Shown here in pieces: positions 51,234 through 61,548 of a stretch of DNA of 64,000 nucleotides (position 1 is its first letter; every line of letters begins with the position of its first letter). This stretch comes from an uncultured Lentibacter sp. (GTDB taxonomy: Bacteria; Pseudomonadota; Alphaproteobacteria; Rhodobacterales; Rhodobacteraceae), in contig CANMGT010000002.1 of the NCBI GenBank assembly GCA_947497495.1, forward strand, positions 310,001-374,000, read 5' to 3'. Both the position numbers and the translations under genes were made by a program. The notes beneath the pieces were generated by a model. It worked only from the letters and a program-made list of their open reading frames with translations, had not been told where the DNA came from and ran no database searches.

Positions 51234-54200
51234 TTATGAGCAGCCAGATGTGGCGCCACATGTGTTGCACTTCATACAGGTGCCGTTGCGCACCAGCGTG
51301 TAGTTGCCGCAGTCGCCACAAGCTTCGCCTTCATAGCCCTGCATCTTGGCTTTGGTGCGTTCGTCCATGGCCATCATGCCCGAACTGACAGCTGCTGTGC
51401 TCGTTGTCGTCGCCAGCGTGTCGCCACCTGTGATTGGCTCTGCCGTTTCTGGCACCAAGGCGTTGAGCGCGCTGACAGGGTCAGCACCGCCAAGAGCCAT
51501 GCCGCCGTGGGCTTGGCCGCCCTGAAGCACGATCAGCTCTTGTGGCATGCGCTTGCGCAGGTAGCCTGTCGAGCTGACTTGCTTAAGCATTTCAAGCGAG
51601 CGCGACGCGGCTGTGTCGCTCATCTCCTGAATGTTGCTCACGCCCTCCTCCTCGCCGCGGCCAATGTCATCAAAGCTCGCGCCTGATGGCTTGACGTGGG
51701 CAAGATCGGTGCGATCAAGGTAGGACACGGCCAACTCGCGGAAGATATAATCAAGGATCGACGTGGCATTCTTAATGCTGTCGTTGCCCTGAACCATGCC
51801 AGCTGGCTCGAACTTGGTGAAGGTGAAGGCGTCAACGAACTCTTCGAGCGGCACGCCATACTGGAGGCCAACCGACACCGCGATGGCGAAGTTGTTCATC
51901 ATCGCGCGAAAGCCTGCGCCCTCTTTGTGCATGTCGATGAAGATCTCGCCGAGGTTGCCGTCTTCGTATTCACCTGTGCGCAGGTAAACCTTGTGGCCGC
52001 CAACAACCGCTTTTTGCGTGTAGCCCTTGCGGCGCTCAGGCATCTTCTCGCGATGTGACTTGATCACCTCTTTAACGACGATCTTCTCGACGATCTTCTC
52101 GGCAAGCACGGCTGCCTTTTCTTGCGCGGAGCCAGTCTCCAAGATTTCCATCGCCTCATCGTCATCCTCAACCAGAGCTGACGCAAGTGGCTGTGATAGC
52201 TTTGAGCCGTCGCGGTAGATCGCGTTGGCTTTGACACCGAGTGACCATGACAGCTCGTAGGCTTTCTGGCAGTCCTCAATAGTCGCATCGTTTGGCATGT
52301 TGACAGTTTTACTGATCGCGCCGGAGATGAAGCTTTGCGCTGCCGCCATCATGTGGATGTGGCTTTCTGTCGAGAGATAGCGCTTGCCGGTTTTGCCGCA
52401 TGGGTTCGCGCAGTCAAACACGTTGTAGTGCTTTTCTTGCAGGTGCGGTGCGCCTTCCAGTGTCATCGTGCCGCAAACGTGGTTGTTGGCCGCGTCAATG
52501 TCAGCGCGGGCGTAACCAAGGTGCTTGAGCAGATCAAACGTCGGATCGTTCAACCTAGCAGCAGGAATACCGAGTGTTTTGGTGCAGAAGTCTTCGCCCA
52601 ATGTCCACTGGTTGAAGACAAAGCGGATGTCGAATGCCGTGCCAAGAGCCGCTTCAACCTTGTCGATCTCGGCTTGGCCGAAGCCGTGGCCGATCAGCGA
52701 GGTGTGGTTGATACCTGGCGCGTTGCCGAGCGTGCCGTGGCCGACAGCGTGCGAGACGATCTCTTCGATCTGGGCGCTGCCATAGCCCAGCTTCTCAAGC
52801 GCGGCCGGAACCGACTGGTTGATGATCTTGAAGTAACCGCCACCTGCGAGCTTTTTGAACTTCACCAAAGCGAAGTCTGGCTCGATGCCTGTCGTGTCGC
52901 AATCCATCACGAGGCCGATTGTGCCTGTTGGAGCAATCACAGAAACCTGCGCGTTGCGGTAGCCGTGCTTCTCGCCGAGCTTGTAGGCTTCGTCCCAGAC
53001 AGCCATTGCCAAGTCAACCAACTGGCTGTCAGGGCAGTTTGCCAGATCAAGCGGCACAGGCTTCACTTCCAGCTTCTCGTAGCCTTCTGTTGCGCCGTAG
53101 GCTGCGTTGCGGTGGTTGCGAATAACGCGGAGCATGTGCTCTTTGTTTTTCTCGTAACCTGCAAACGCGCCCAATTCTCCGGCCATTTCGGCTGATGTGG
53201 CATAGCTCACACCTGTCATGATGGCTGTGAGAGCAGCGCCAATCGCGCGGCCTTCGTCGCTGTCATAGCCAAGGCCCATGTTCATCAGCAAGCCGCCAAT
53301 GTTGGCATAGCCAAGGCCCAATGTGCGGAAGTCATACGAGCGCTGCGCGATTTCTTTTGACGGGAACTGCGCCATTGTCACGGAGATTTCGAGCGTCACT
53401 GTCCACAGGCGTGTGGCGTGCATGTAGTCTTCCGCGTTGAACTTGCCGTCTTCAAGGAAGGTTAGCAGGTTCATCGAGGCAAGGTTACAGGCCGTGTCAT
53501 CAAGGAACATGTATTCAGAGCACGGGTTCGAGCCGCGAATTTCGCCGTCTTCGGGGCATGTGTGCCACTCGTTGACAGTGTCGTGGAACTGGATGCCCGG
53601 ATCGGCACAGGCCCAAGCGGCGTGGCCAACGTCATCCCAGAGGTCGCGCGCCTTGATCGTTTTTGCAACCGTGCCGTCGGTGCGGCGGATAAGCTCCCAG
53701 TCTGCGTCGTCTTTGACAGCCTGAAGGTAAGCGTTGGTCACGCGGATAGAGTTATTTGAATTCTGGCCCGAAACCGAGGCGTAGGCTTCGCTGTCCCAGT
53801 CTGTGTCATATGTCGGGAACTCAATGCTGCCGAAGCCCTGCTTTGCGTAGTCCAGCACGCGCTTGACGTAAGTCTCTGGAATGTGAACTTTTTTCGCGCC
53901 ACGAATGGCGTCTTTCAGCTGTTCGTTCTTCTTCGGGTCTACGGCGTCTTCTGTGCTGCCGTCCCAGCCGCGGATGGCTGTGAATATCTCGTTGAGGCGC
54001 TCTTCGTGCATCTTGGAGCCAGCCACGATAGAAGCAACCTTCTGCTCTTCTTTGACCTTCCAGTTGATGTACTCTTCGATATCGGGGTGATCGGCGTCGA
54101 CGATCACCATTTTGGCTGCGCGGCGCGTTGTGCCGCCCGACTTGATCGCGCCAGCTGCCCGGTCGCCGATCTTGAGGAAGCCCATGAGGCCTGATGACTT

Positions 54201-54926
54201 GCCGCCACCTGAAAGCGCTTCGTCTGAGGCGCGCAGGTGCGAGAAGTTGGTGCCGGTGCCGGAGCCATACTTGAACAGACGCGCTTCACGCACCCACAAG
54301 TCCATGATGCCGCCGTCGCCGACGAGGTCATCCTTGACGGATTGGATAAAGCAGGCGTGTGGCTGCGGGTGCTCATATGAGCTTTGTGACTTTGTCAGCT
54401 CGCCTGATTTGTAGTCAACGTAGTAGTGGCCCTGACCTGGCCCGTCGATGCCGTAAGCCCAGTGAAGGCCTGTGTTGAACCACTGTGGCGAGTTCGGTGC
54501 CGCGCGTTGGGTCGCGAGCATATAGCGCATCTCGTCAAAGTAGGCTGAAGCGTCTTCTTCGGTTGTGAAGTAGCCGCCCTTCCAGCCCCAATAGGCCCAG
54601 GCGCCTGCGAGACGGTCGAAAACCTGCTTGGCGGAAATTTCACCGCCGATTTCTGTGCTGTCGGTGGCTGGCTCCGAGCGCCAGAGAAACTCGGGAACAC
54701 CGGCTTCTTTGACCTTCTTCATCGCGGCAGGAACGCCGGCTTTGCGGAAATATTTCTGCGCAATCACATCAGAGGCAACTTGGCTCCAGCTAGCGGGCAC
54801 TTCGACGCCTTCAAGCTGAAAAACCACGGTGCCGTCCGGGTTGCGAATTTCCGACGCTGTTTTAACGAACTCGATGCTCGCATATGCGTCTTTGCCTGCC
54901 TCGGTAAATTTTCTTTCGATCTTCAT
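51234..54926 (-). CDS. nrdJ: vitamin B12-dependent (class II) ribonucleoside-diphosphate reductase
   Basis: A 1230-residue adenosylcobalamin-dependent reductase that makes dNTPs with or without oxygen. Motifs: [12 protein letters not shown], the active-site [20 protein letters not shown], and [20 protein letters not shown]. The C-terminal zinc/redox tail is [23 protein letters not shown] start at the ATG at 54926 with AGGCAG upstream; an in-frame start at 54989 adds 21 non-family residues. A candidate NrdR box lies about 190 bases upstream. Confidence 0.96.
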   Translation of the reverse strand: MKIERKFTEAGKDAYASIEFVKTASEIRNPDGTVVFQLEGVEVPASWSQVASDVIAQKYFRKAGVPAAMKKVKEAGVPEFLWRSEPATDSTEIGGEISAKQVFDRLAGAWAYWGWKGGYFTTEEDASAYFDEMRYMLATQRAAPNSPQWFNTGLHWAYGIDGPGQGHYYVDYKSGELTKSQSSYEHPQPHACFIQSVKDDLVGDGGIMDLWVREARLFKYGSGTGTNFSHLRASDEALSGGGKSSGLMGFLKIGDRAAGAIKSGGTTRRAAKMVIVDADHPDIEEYINWKVKEEQKVASIVAGSKMHEERLNEIFTAIRGWDGSTEDAVDPKKNEQLKDAIRGAKKVHIPETYVKRVLDYAKQGFGSIEFPTYDTDWDSEAYASVSGQNSNNSIRVTNAYLQAVKDDADWELIRRTDGTVAKTIKARDLWDDVGHAAWACADPGIQFHDTVNEWHTCPEDGEIRGSNPCSEYMFLDDTACNLASMNLLTFLEDGKFNAEDYMHATRLWTVTLEISVTMAQFPSKEIAQRSYDFRTLGLGYANIGGLLMNMGLGYDSDEGRAIGAALTAIMTGVSYATSAEMAGELGAFAGYEKNKEHMLRVIRNHRNAAYGATEGYEKLEVKPVPLDLANCPDSQLVDLAMAVWDEAYKLGEKHGYRNAQVSVIAPTGTIGLVMDCDTTGIEPDFALVKFKKLAGGGYFKIINQSVPAALEKLGYGSAQIEEIVSHAVGHGTLGNAPGINHTSLIGHGFGQAEIDKVEAALGTAFDIRFVFNQWTLGEDFCTKTLGIPAARLNDPTFDLLKHLGYARADIDAANNHVCGTMTLEGAPHLQEKHYNVFDCANPCGKTGKRYLSTESHIHMMAAAQSFISGAISKTVNMPNDATIEDCQKAYELSWSLGVKANAIYRDGSKLSQPLASALVEDDDEAMEILETGSAQEKAAVLAEKIVEKIVVKEVIKSHREKMPERRKGYTQKAVVGGHKVYLRTGEYEDGNLGEIFIDMHKEGAGFRAMMNNFAIAVSVGLQYGVPLEEFVDAFTFTKFEPAGMVQGNDSIKNATSILDYIFRELAVSYLDRTDLAHVKPSGASFDDIGRGEEEGVSNIQEMSDTAASRSLEMLKQVSSTGYLRKRMPQELIVLQGGQAHGGMALGGADPVSALNALVPETAEPITGGDTLATTTSTAAVSSGMMAMDERTKAKMQGYEGEACGDCGNYTLVRNGTCMKCNTCGATSGCS

Positions 54927-55630
54927 GTCACTGCCTAGCCTTGTGTCAACGTTCCCAACAAACACAGCGAACACCAAGGCTCGCTGCAAACGTGCAGGTT
55001 AGGATCAACACAATAGCGCCTTAGCTGGCAAAATGAGTTGCCACTTAAGTTTATGCGCTTTTGACGCGAATTTTAATAGCGTGACCTAAACCTGTCCCAG
55101 CTGATTGCTGACCCCTATATATTGTGGTCTTGCGCTCAGCCCCTACTACTTGGCGTATTTACCCATAGTCGGTCAACTTAAACTTTTTTTAATATTCCCA
55201 GATTTACGGTTGACCCAATCAACAACTGCAGTCGGTTTCGGGGTTGCGGTGATTCACCCACAAACTTCTCCACAACCGAGCGGCAAAACAACATTTCAGA
55301 GTGCAGCTGGAAACGTCAAAGTTTTAGCACCCTTACGGTCTTTCGTTAACTTTTACTCTGAAACGACTGTCGAGTTGTTAACCCTTTAAGCTGCATTTCA
55401 GAGCACTTTTAAAAAAACTTTAGAGCCGCGAAACAAACTTCGCGTCTCGGCCCGCTTTCGGGCGCGATCCCCAGATCAGTGTCAGAATCAGGCGGCCGGT
55501 TGCACCAGATCATCGGACCAATGAAAACCTGGGCGCTTTACTAGATATGGTGGAAAGGCAGAGCGCATACCACAGCAGCCCCGCAGTCGGGGCCGCCGTT
55601 TGGCGGTGATGTTCACAAACATGTGGAAAA
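54927..55630. other. 704-bp non-coding leader region upstream of nrdJ
   Basis: No convincing gene lies here. The region contains a candidate NrdR box (55112-55127). It also has three copies of a TTTCAGAG motif: direct at 55294-55301 and 55396-55403, inverted near 55356-55363. An AT-rich tract lies around 55180. No cobalamin riboswitch was recognised. Confidence 0.5.
55112..55127 (-). promoter_or_regulatory. candidate NrdR box upstream of nrdJ
   Basis: On the minus strand the 16-mer CCACAATATATAGGGG agrees at about 13 of 16 positions with the palindromic NrdR consensus ACACWATATATWGTGT as I recall it. NrdR normally binds paired boxes about 31 bases apart; I see only a poor second candidate (near 55140), so this is tentative. 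The same sequence could simply be a -10-rich promoter. Confidence 0.45.
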
Positions 55631-55707
55631 TGGTCGGGACGGTAAGATTCGAACTTACGACCCCCTGTACCCAAAACAGGTGCGCTACCAGACTGCGCTA
55701 CGCCCCG
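55631..55707 (-). tRNA. tRNA-Pro(UGG)
   Basis: The minus strand folds as a 77-base tRNA with encoded CCA. Acceptor CGGGGCG pairs with CGTCCCG, anticodon stem CCTGT/ACAGG encloses TTTGGGT (anticodon TGG), and the T-arm contains GTTCGAATC. Confidence 0.95.
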
Positions 55708-55771
55708 GACCGTGCGGCTCTTTAGCCCCGTTCGGCACGGCTTTGCAATACGAAAAACGGCCTGATTGAAA

Positions 55772-56182
55772 TTATCCTCCCGAAGACTCTGCTCCGAGGC
55801 GGTCTTCAAGGTCTCCGGCAACGGCTTCGGCCCGTGCGGCAAGCTCGGCGAGACTGTCTGTAAGCGAGGCTGGCACGACAGGCACTTCAATGCGCTCGGC
55901 TTCAGGCGCGGGCAAAGCGTTGAGCCGGGCAATCTCGCGTTCAAGGTCTCCAATCCTCTCGTCGCGGGATTTGAGCTTGTCTTCGAGGCCCGCTGTCTTG
56001 TCCGCCAGCATCAGCCCCGCCATCAACAGCATGCGCGGCTCAGGCAGGCGTCCGATTTGCTCGGTCAGCGTGCTGGCTTCAATGTTGAGCATCGCGGCGG
56101 CGCTCTGCAGGTAGTGCTCTTCGCCCTCTTGGCAGGCCACTTCAAAGCTTCGGCCCCCGATGTTGATTTCAATCTCTGGCAT
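55772..56182 (-). CDS. zapA: cell division protein ZapA
   Basis: A 136-residue FtsZ-bundling factor. The N-terminal domain has EIEINIGGRSFEVACQEGEE and the helix LQSAAAMLNIEASTLTEQIG, and MLLMAGLMLADKTAGL is conserved. A coiled-coil tail (KSRDERIGDLEREIARL) mediates tetramer formation. It overlaps the coiled-coil gene upstream by one base (TGATG arrangement), so they are a unit. It sits between tRNA-Pro and transketolase. Confidence 0.88.
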   Translation of the reverse strand: MPEIEINIGGRSFEVACQEGEEHYLQSAAAMLNIEASTLTEQIGRLPEPRMLLMAGLMLADKTAGLEDKLKSRDERIGDLEREIARLNALPAPEAERIEVPVVPASLTDSLAELAARAEAVAGDLEDRLGAESSGG

Positions 56183-56679
56183 CAGGCTTGCTCCTCTGCT
56201 GTGGCGGAGGCTTGGCTGAGCAAGGCCCCTATCGTGTCAACGATTGCGCCAGTTTCAGCTATGTCGACGGCGCGCGCTGCGCGCAGGCCCTCAAGCTCGG
56301 CCAACATCGCCTTGTTTATAAGATGTGGCTCGCCGACACCCTTTTCATTGGCTTCGCGCAACGCCGCATTCGAGGCGCGCAACTGTTCATTGGCCGCGCG
56401 CATGCGTTGCATTTCCATATCAAGCTTGGCCGTGGCCATGCGCTGTGCCTCGAGCTCGTCGCCAAGGCCTGCACTCTGGGCATCAAGCTTGCTGTGAAGC
56501 TTCTTGATCCGCTCTTCGTGTTGCGCACTCACCAGCTTCTCTTCTTCAAGTGCCGCCTTGAGGGCTGCCATCTCTTCCGGGTCAGCCCCGCCTGGTGTCG
56601 CTTCAAAGCTCTCTACGCTTTTGCCAATCCGCTCGAGCGCGGCTGTAATGCGCCTTTCTAGCTCGTCAATTTCACTCAT
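56182..56679 (-). CDS. coiled-coil protein coupled to zapA
   Basis: A 165-residue, highly charged, helical protein. Residues about 30-125 form a long coiled coil (LEEEKLVSAQHEERIKKL, MQRMRAANEQLRASNAAL). There is no signal peptide. I do not recognise a characterised family. The start at 56679 gives MSEIDELERRITAALERIG; an in-frame start at 56760 is less likely. Coupling to zapA suggests a cell-division or cytoskeletal role (inference). Confidence 0.75.
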   Translation of the reverse strand: MSEIDELERRITAALERIGKSVESFEATPGGADPEEMAALKAALEEEKLVSAQHEERIKKLHSKLDAQSAGLGDELEAQRMATAKLDMEMQRMRAANEQLRASNAALREANEKGVGEPHLINKAMLAELEGLRAARAVDIAETGAIVDTIGALLSQASATAEEQA

Positions 56680-56879
56680 AAGCTCTGTCTCGCTCTGGTA
56701 TTTCGCCTGTTCTGCTGGCTTGAAACGAATCAAGTTACTGCAACTTCGGCCTCCAATCACTTAAGTTTAAGCGATCTTTTCAGCTTTGTGCACCCTGCAC
56801 CCAGAAAGCGCGTTGCCTTATACTGTGGGCCTGATATTCAACCTGTGAAAAATCACACCGCTCAGATGAGGATGAACCC

Positions 56880-58898
56880 TTGGATATTGCTGCTCTTCGC
56901 ACGTCACACCCTGAACACTGGATGCGCGCTGCCGCGATCCGCACATTGACACTTGATGCTGTTGCGGCCGCCAATTCGGGCCACTCAGGCATGCCGATGG
57001 GCATGGCCGATGTTGCGACGGTTCTTTTTGAGAAACACCTCAAGTTTGACGCGAAGGCTCCTGACTGGCCCGATCGCGACCGTTTTATTCTCTCGGCGGG
57101 CCACGGCTCTATGCTGCTCTATTCTCTGCTGCACCTCACAGGCTATGAGGACATGACACTGGAGCAGATCAAGAACTTCCGCCAATGGGGGGCGATTACG
57201 GCTGGCCACCCCGAGTATGGCCACGCCAAAGGCATCGAAACAACAACAGGCCCACTTGGCCAAGGCATCGCCAACGCGGTTGGCTTCGCAATGGCCGAAG
57301 AGATCCAGCGCGCGCAATACGGCCGCAAGGTTGTTGACCACTATACATATGTCATGGCAGGCGACGGCTGCTTGATGGAGGGCATCAGCCACGAGGCCAT
57401 CGGCATCGCGGGCCGACACCAGCTCGGCAAGCTGATCGTCTTCTGGGACAATAACAACATCACAATCGACGGCACTGTCGAGCTGTCAGACCGCACAGAT
57501 CAGGTGCAGCGCTTCAAAGCCGCTGGCTGGCAGGTGATCGAGATCGATGGTCACGACCCTGACGCAATCGACGCGGCGATCGTCAAAGCCAAGAGCGCTA
57601 GCAGCAAGCCTTCAATGATCGCCTGTAAAACGCATATCGCTCTGGGCCACGCGGCACAGGACACCTCAAAAGGCCACGGCGCCCTGACCGACCCTGACCA
57701 GCTGGCGGCCGCCAAGAAAGCCTACGGCTGGACAACCGGCCCGTTTGACATCCCAAGTGACGTCAAACAGCAGTGGGAAGCCATTGGCGCACGCGGCGCA
57801 ACCGAGCGCGCTGAATGGGAAGCGCGATTTGCGACGATTTCGGGCCGCAAGCAGGCCGACTTCACGCGCGCCTATGCGCTGGAAGCGCCCAAAAAGCTTT
57901 CAGCCACCATCAAAGCACTGAAAAAGCAGATGTCGGAAGGCGCGCCTAAAATGGCAACGCGCAAGTCGTCGGAAACCGTGCTCGAAGTGATCAACCCGAT
58001 CATGCCCGAGACAGTTGGCGGCTCAGCCGACCTGACAGGCTCAAACAACACGAAAACGGCTGATCTGGGCGTGTTTGACGTAGACAACCGTGGCGGGCGC
58101 TATGTTTACTGGGGTATCCGCGAGCACGGCATGGCCGCCGCGATGAACGGGATGGTGCTGCACGGCGGTATCCGCCCTTACAGCGGCACCTTCTTTACCT
58201 TCACCGACTACGCGCGCCCCTCCATGCGCCTCGCTGCACTGATGGGTATTCCGACAGTTTTCGTGATGACCCACGACAGCATTGGCGTTGGCGAAGACGG
58301 CCCGACACACCAACCTGTCGAGCACCTCGCGATCTGCCGTGCGACCCCCAACAGCTATACCTTCCGCCCCGCCGACACTGTCGAGACAGCGGAAGCTTGG
58401 GAGATCGCGCTCACGAGCAAGACAGTGCCATCTGTGCTAGCGCTCACACGCCAAGGCCTGCCAACCGTGCGCCTTGAGCATAAGAACAAGAACATGACGG
58501 CCCAGGGCGCTTATGTTTTGGCGGACGCAACTGGCAAGCGTCAAGCGATCATCCTGGCGACGGGCTCTGAAGTGTCTATCGCGATGGAAGCGCGGGCCTT
58601 GCTGGAAGCTGACGGGATCGGAACACGGGTTGTCTCGATGCCGTGCTGGGAGCTGTTTGAAGAGCAAGAAGAAGCGCTGCGGCGCCGCGTTCTGCCCGGG
58701 GGACCGGTGCGGGTTGCTGTCGAAGCGGGCTGCCAGACGGGCTGGGACAAATGGCTTTCTGGCGAGCGTGGCAAAGCCAACAAAGCCGGTTTCGTCGGCA
58801 TGGAGGGCTTTGGCGCCTCAGCCCCTGCCGAAGTGCTTTACGAAAAGTTCGGCATTACGGCTGAGGGCGTTGCAGCGAAAGTGCGCAGCCTGCTCTAA
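56880..58898 (+). CDS. tkt: transketolase
   Basis: A 672-residue thiamine-diphosphate enzyme of the pentose phosphate and Calvin-type rearrangements. Motifs: [67 protein letters not shown] (ThDP site) and [20 protein letters not shown]. The first start available in frame after an upstream stop is a TTG (56880), which reproduces the expected N-terminus MDIAALR; no ATG does. A 16-bp stem hairpin follows. Confidence 0.95.
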   Translation: MDIAALRTSHPEHWMRAAAIRTLTLDAVAAANSGHSGMPMGMADVATVLFEKHLKFDAKAPDWPDRDRFILSAGHGSMLLYSLLHLTGYEDMTLEQIKNFRQWGAITAGHPEYGHAKGIETTTGPLGQGIANAVGFAMAEEIQRAQYGRKVVDHYTYVMAGDGCLMEGISHEAIGIAGRHQLGKLIVFWDNNNITIDGTVELSDRTDQVQRFKAAGWQVIEIDGHDPDAIDAAIVKAKSASSKPSMIACKTHIALGHAAQDTSKGHGALTDPDQLAAAKKAYGWTTGPFDIPSDVKQQWEAIGARGATERAEWEARFATISGRKQADFTRAYALEAPKKLSATIKALKKQMSEGAPKMATRKSSETVLEVINPIMPETVGGSADLTGSNNTKTADLGVFDVDNRGGRYVYWGIREHGMAAAMNGMVLHGGIRPYSGTFFTFTDYARPSMRLAALMGIPTVFVMTHDSIGVGEDGPTHQPVEHLAICRATPNSYTFRPADTVETAEAWEIALTSKTVPSVLALTRQGLPTVRLEHKNKNMTAQGAYVLADATGKRQAIILATGSEVSIAMEARALLEADGIGTRVVSMPCWELFEEQEEALRRRVLPGGPVRVAVEAGCQTGWDKWLSGERGKANKAGFVGMEGFGASAPAEVLYEKFGITAEGVAAKVRSLL

Positions 58899-58907
58899 GT
58901 AAAAAAC

Positions 58908-58943
58908 GGGAGGGTGCGAGGGGCTGGCCCCTCGCACCCTCCC
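58908..58943. terminator. terminator hairpin between tkt and the DUF808 gene
   Basis: A perfect 16-bp stem (GGGAGGGTGCGAGGGG with its complement) encloses a 4-base loop. A six-A run on its left gives a T-run on the minus strand, so it best terminates the leftward gene but should also stop the tkt transcript. Confidence 0.85.
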
Positions 58944-58968
58944 TAGGATACTTAGAAAGAGAAGAAGA

Positions 58969-59934
58969 CTAGGCCTTGCGCCGGAAGATCGCGCGCCAAA
59001 CGGGCGTTATGAGCTTTGTGGCAATCGGGATCAGCAGCAGCCCGAGGGCAACACCGAAGATGCCGTCCATCGCTGCTGTGAACACCCATTTCAGCACATC
59101 TGTCGGCCCACCAATGGCGTAAGCGAGCATTGAAGCTTGCGCCTTGATCCACTCATAAGGCAGATGCCAGCCCAGCTCATGCAGGCTGTGGATGATGATC
59201 GAACCACCGACCCAAAGCATTGCCGCTGTGCCGATGACTGTAAGAAGCCATAGGAAGGTTGGCATCGCACGCACGACCCCTGCCCCGACGCTGCGCGTGA
59301 GTGCAAAGCGGCCACGCTCGGCCATAAACAAGCCAACATCATCCGCCTTCACGATCAGCGCGACAGCACCGTAGACCACGACTGTGATCAGGATCGCGAC
59401 GGCGGCCAACGTTGCCGCTTCCATCCAGAAGGTGCTGGCGGGGATCGCGGCGAGCGCGATTGTCATGATCTCGGCAGAGAGGATGAAGTCGGTCTTGATC
59501 GCGCCTGAGGCTTTTTCCTCTTCCAGATGGGCGGGATCATCGACGACCTCTTCCGCATGATCTTCGCTGTGATGTGACACCAGCCCCATAACATGAGCGA
59601 CTTTCTCGGCGCCTTCAAAGCAAAGGTAGGCACCGCCCAACAGGAGAAGTGGCGAGATCATCCAAGGTGCGAAAGCGTTGAGCGCGAGGCCTGCTGGCAG
59701 CAGGAATACCAGCTTGTTGAACATGGAGCCTTTGGCGATCCGCCAGATGATTGGCAACTCGCGAGATGCTGCAAAGCCGTGCACATATTTGGGCGCAACC
59801 GCCGCATCGTCGATCACGGCACCAGCTGCCTTAGCCCCCGCTTTGACAGCCTGTGTCGCCACATCATCAACCGAGGCCGCAGCGACTTTCGCCAGTCCTG
59901 CCACATCATCCAGAAGAGCAATCAATCCGCTCAT
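58969..59934 (-). CDS. DUF808-family (YedI-like) inner-membrane protein
   Basis: A 321-residue polytopic protein. The opening GLIALLDDVAGLAKVAAASVDDVATQ and the following KYVHGFAASRELPIIWRIAKGS are hallmarks of the DUF808 family. About eight hydrophobic segments follow, with LLLLGGAYLCFEGAEK. The function is unknown in all relatives. It faces the terminator downstream of tkt and is divergent from gap. Confidence 0.9.
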   Translation of the reverse strand: MSGLIALLDDVAGLAKVAAASVDDVATQAVKAGAKAAGAVIDDAAVAPKYVHGFAASRELPIIWRIAKGSMFNKLVFLLPAGLALNAFAPWMISPLLLLGGAYLCFEGAEKVAHVMGLVSHHSEDHAEEVVDDPAHLEEEKASGAIKTDFILSAEIMTIALAAIPASTFWMEAATLAAVAILITVVVYGAVALIVKADDVGLFMAERGRFALTRSVGAGVVRAMPTFLWLLTVIGTAAMLWVGGSIIIHSLHELGWHLPYEWIKAQASMLAYAIGGPTDVLKWVFTAAMDGIFGVALGLLLIPIATKLITPVWRAIFRRKA

Positions 59935-59953
59935 ACTTCGCTATCCTTTCGCG

Positions 59954-60011
59954 TGTTAGCGCAATCACATCAGGCCATTGGAAACATTGGCCAAACTTTA
60001 TCGCTAACATG
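59954..60011 (+). promoter_or_regulatory. paired TGTTAGCG motifs upstream of gap, candidate LacI-type operators
   Basis: TGTTAGCGC (59954-59962) and its approximate inverted copy TCGCTAACATG (60001-60011) flank the presumed promoter. Each resembles half or more of the palindrome TGTTAGCGCTAACA, the type bound by LacI-family regulators. CceR, a central-carbon regulator of Rhodobacterales, is a candidate from memory. Confidence 0.4.
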
Positions 60012-60105
60012 CCCAAATACCCGAGATTATTCAAGCCTCCCCCCTTTCAGAAAAGCCTTTTGAAGGCTAAGAGGCAGGCAACTGACACGCGCTAGGAGAC
60101 GAGAC

Positions 60106-61104
60106 ATGACCATCACAGTTGGCATCAACGGATTTGGCCGCATCGGCCGCTGCACCCTGTCGCATATTGCGGCGTCTGGCCGCGACGATGTGAAGGTTGT
60201 CAAAGTGAACGCAACCGGCCCGCTGGAAACAGCCGCGCATCTGATCAAATACGATTCAGTTCATGGCCGCTTCCCGAATGATGTGAAGCTCGGCAACGGC
60301 ACGATGGACCTTGGCGCAGGCGAGATGGAAATGTTCTCGACCTACAACATGGAAGAGCTCGACTGGTCAGGCGTTGACGTTGTGATGGAATGCACCGGCA
60401 AGTTTAATGACGGCAACAAAGCCAATGTGCACCTTGAGCGTGGCGCAAAGAAAGTGCTGCTTTCAGCGCCCGGCAAGAACGTTGATCGCACCATCGTTTA
60501 CGGCGTGAACAACGAAGCGCTTGAAGCTGGCCACACGATGGTCAGCAACGGCTCCTGCACCACAAATTGCCTCGCACCGATTGCGAAAGTCCTGAACGAC
60601 ACTGTCGGCATCGAGAGTGGCATCATGACGACGATTCACGCCTACACGGGCGACCAGCCCACGCTTGACCGCCGCCACAGCGACCTTTATCGCGCCCGCG
60701 CCGCCGCGATGAGCATGATCCCGACATCTACAGGCGCCGCCAAAGCGCTTGGCGAAGTGCTGCCCGAGTTGGCAGGCAAGCTTGATGGCTCGGCTATCCG
60801 CGTTCCGACCCCCAATGTCAGTGCGGTTGACTTGACGTTTACCGCAGGCAAAGACGTCACCGCAGAAGACATCAACGAGATTGTTCGCGAAGCGGCTACA
60901 GGCCCGATGAAAGGCGTGCTGGGCTACGAGCCCGCGCCGCTTGTGTCGATTGACTTCAACCATTCGCCAGAAAGCTCGATCTTTGCACCAGACCAGACCC
61001 GCGTTGTGGGCAAACGGTTGGTGCGCGTGCTGACGTGGTATGACAACGAATGGGGCTTTAGCTGCCGCATGGCCGATGTTGCCGCGCTTATGGGCCGCCT
61101 TTAA
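60106..61104 (+). CDS. gap: glyceraldehyde-3-phosphate dehydrogenase
   Basis: A 332-residue enzyme interconverting GAP and 1,3-bisphosphoglycerate. The coenzyme motif INGFGRIGR, the catalytic SNGSCTTNCLAP (Cys151), and WYDNEWGFS are intact. The coenzyme-selecting Asp of NAD-specific forms (position 33 of E. coli GapA) is Ala36 here (VKVNATGPLE), and IHAYTGDQPTLDRRHSDLYRARAAAM resembles GapB/photosynthetic types. NADP or dual use is therefore likely, which I infer rather than see. Confidence 0.95.
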   Translation: MTITVGINGFGRIGRCTLSHIAASGRDDVKVVKVNATGPLETAAHLIKYDSVHGRFPNDVKLGNGTMDLGAGEMEMFSTYNMEELDWSGVDVVMECTGKFNDGNKANVHLERGAKKVLLSAPGKNVDRTIVYGVNNEALEAGHTMVSNGSCTTNCLAPIAKVLNDTVGIESGIMTTIHAYTGDQPTLDRRHSDLYRARAAAMSMIPTSTGAAKALGEVLPELAGKLDGSAIRVPTPNVSAVDLTFTAGKDVTAEDINEIVREAATGPMKGVLGYEPAPLVSIDFNHSPESSIFAPDQTRVVGKRLVRVLTWYDNEWGFSCRMADVAALMGRL

Positions 61105-61128
61105 GCCAAGCTACAATGTTGCGAAACG

Positions 61129-61164
61129 AACTCCCGTGCGGCATATCTCACGGGAGTTTTCTTT
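61129..61164 (+). terminator. rho-independent terminator of gap
   Basis: A 10-bp stem AACTCCCGTG / CACGGGAGTT with a 10-base loop runs into TTCTTTT, about 25 bases after the gap stop. Confidence 0.85.
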
Positions 61165-61176
61165 TGAGGCGCATTC

Positions 61177-61320
61177 ATGAACACCCAAATAGCGATCGGC
61201 ATCGGGCTGGTGATTGTCGGCCTTATCTTTCTCGACAAGGTTTTCTTTGATTGGGACAATCTGGTATTTTTACTCCGCAAGCTTAGCGACCTGATCGAAT
61301 GGCTTGCCTTCTGGCGCTAG
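61177..61320 (+). CDS. 47-residue membrane protein downstream of gap
   Basis: It reads MNTQIAIGIGLVIVGLIFLD as one hydrophobic helix, then an amphipathic tail ending LIEWLAFWR. GAGG lies eight bases before the ATG. From memory, similar short proteins follow gap in other Rhodobacterales (unverified). It lies after the gap terminator, so readthrough or its own promoter is needed. A perfect 20-bp palindrome covers its stop codon. No function is known. Confidence 0.6.
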   Translation: MNTQIAIGIGLVIVGLIFLDKVFFDWDNLVFLLRKLSDLIEWLAFWR

Positions 61321-61328
61321 CGCCAGAA
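61309..61328. other. perfect 20-bp palindrome over the stop codon of the 47-aa gene
   Basis: TTCTGGCGCTAGCGCCAGAA equals its own reverse complement; the TAG stop codon lies near its centre. It may be a short terminator-like hairpin or a protein-binding site. No T-run follows. Confidence 0.6.
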
Positions 61329-61548
61329 ACGTTGCTTGGCAATGTCAGCTAACGCGCGATTTTGGCGCTCTAAGCGGTGCGCGGCACCAAGATCCTCGCG
61401 ATCAATGCAGCGCTACCGAAGGCCGTATCCGCCTTAGAAAATGCTTTAGGAGTGGGTCATAGCCCATTGTTTTAATTGACTTCACCACCCCCCCCCTCAG
61501 CAGCGCGACAGCACGCTTGATGTGACTCGTTTCGCAGCAAAGCCTGCT

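Noticed and set aside
54927..55630. Cobalamin riboswitch or replication origin in the nrdJ leader
   Set aside because: No B12-box-like core or set of DnaA boxes was seen; only a single TTCTCCACA-like match, which is insufficient.
55510..55953. Minus-strand ORF containing GVAQSGSAPVLGTGGRKFES
   Set aside because: It is the usual spurious translation across a tRNA gene, here tRNA-Pro.
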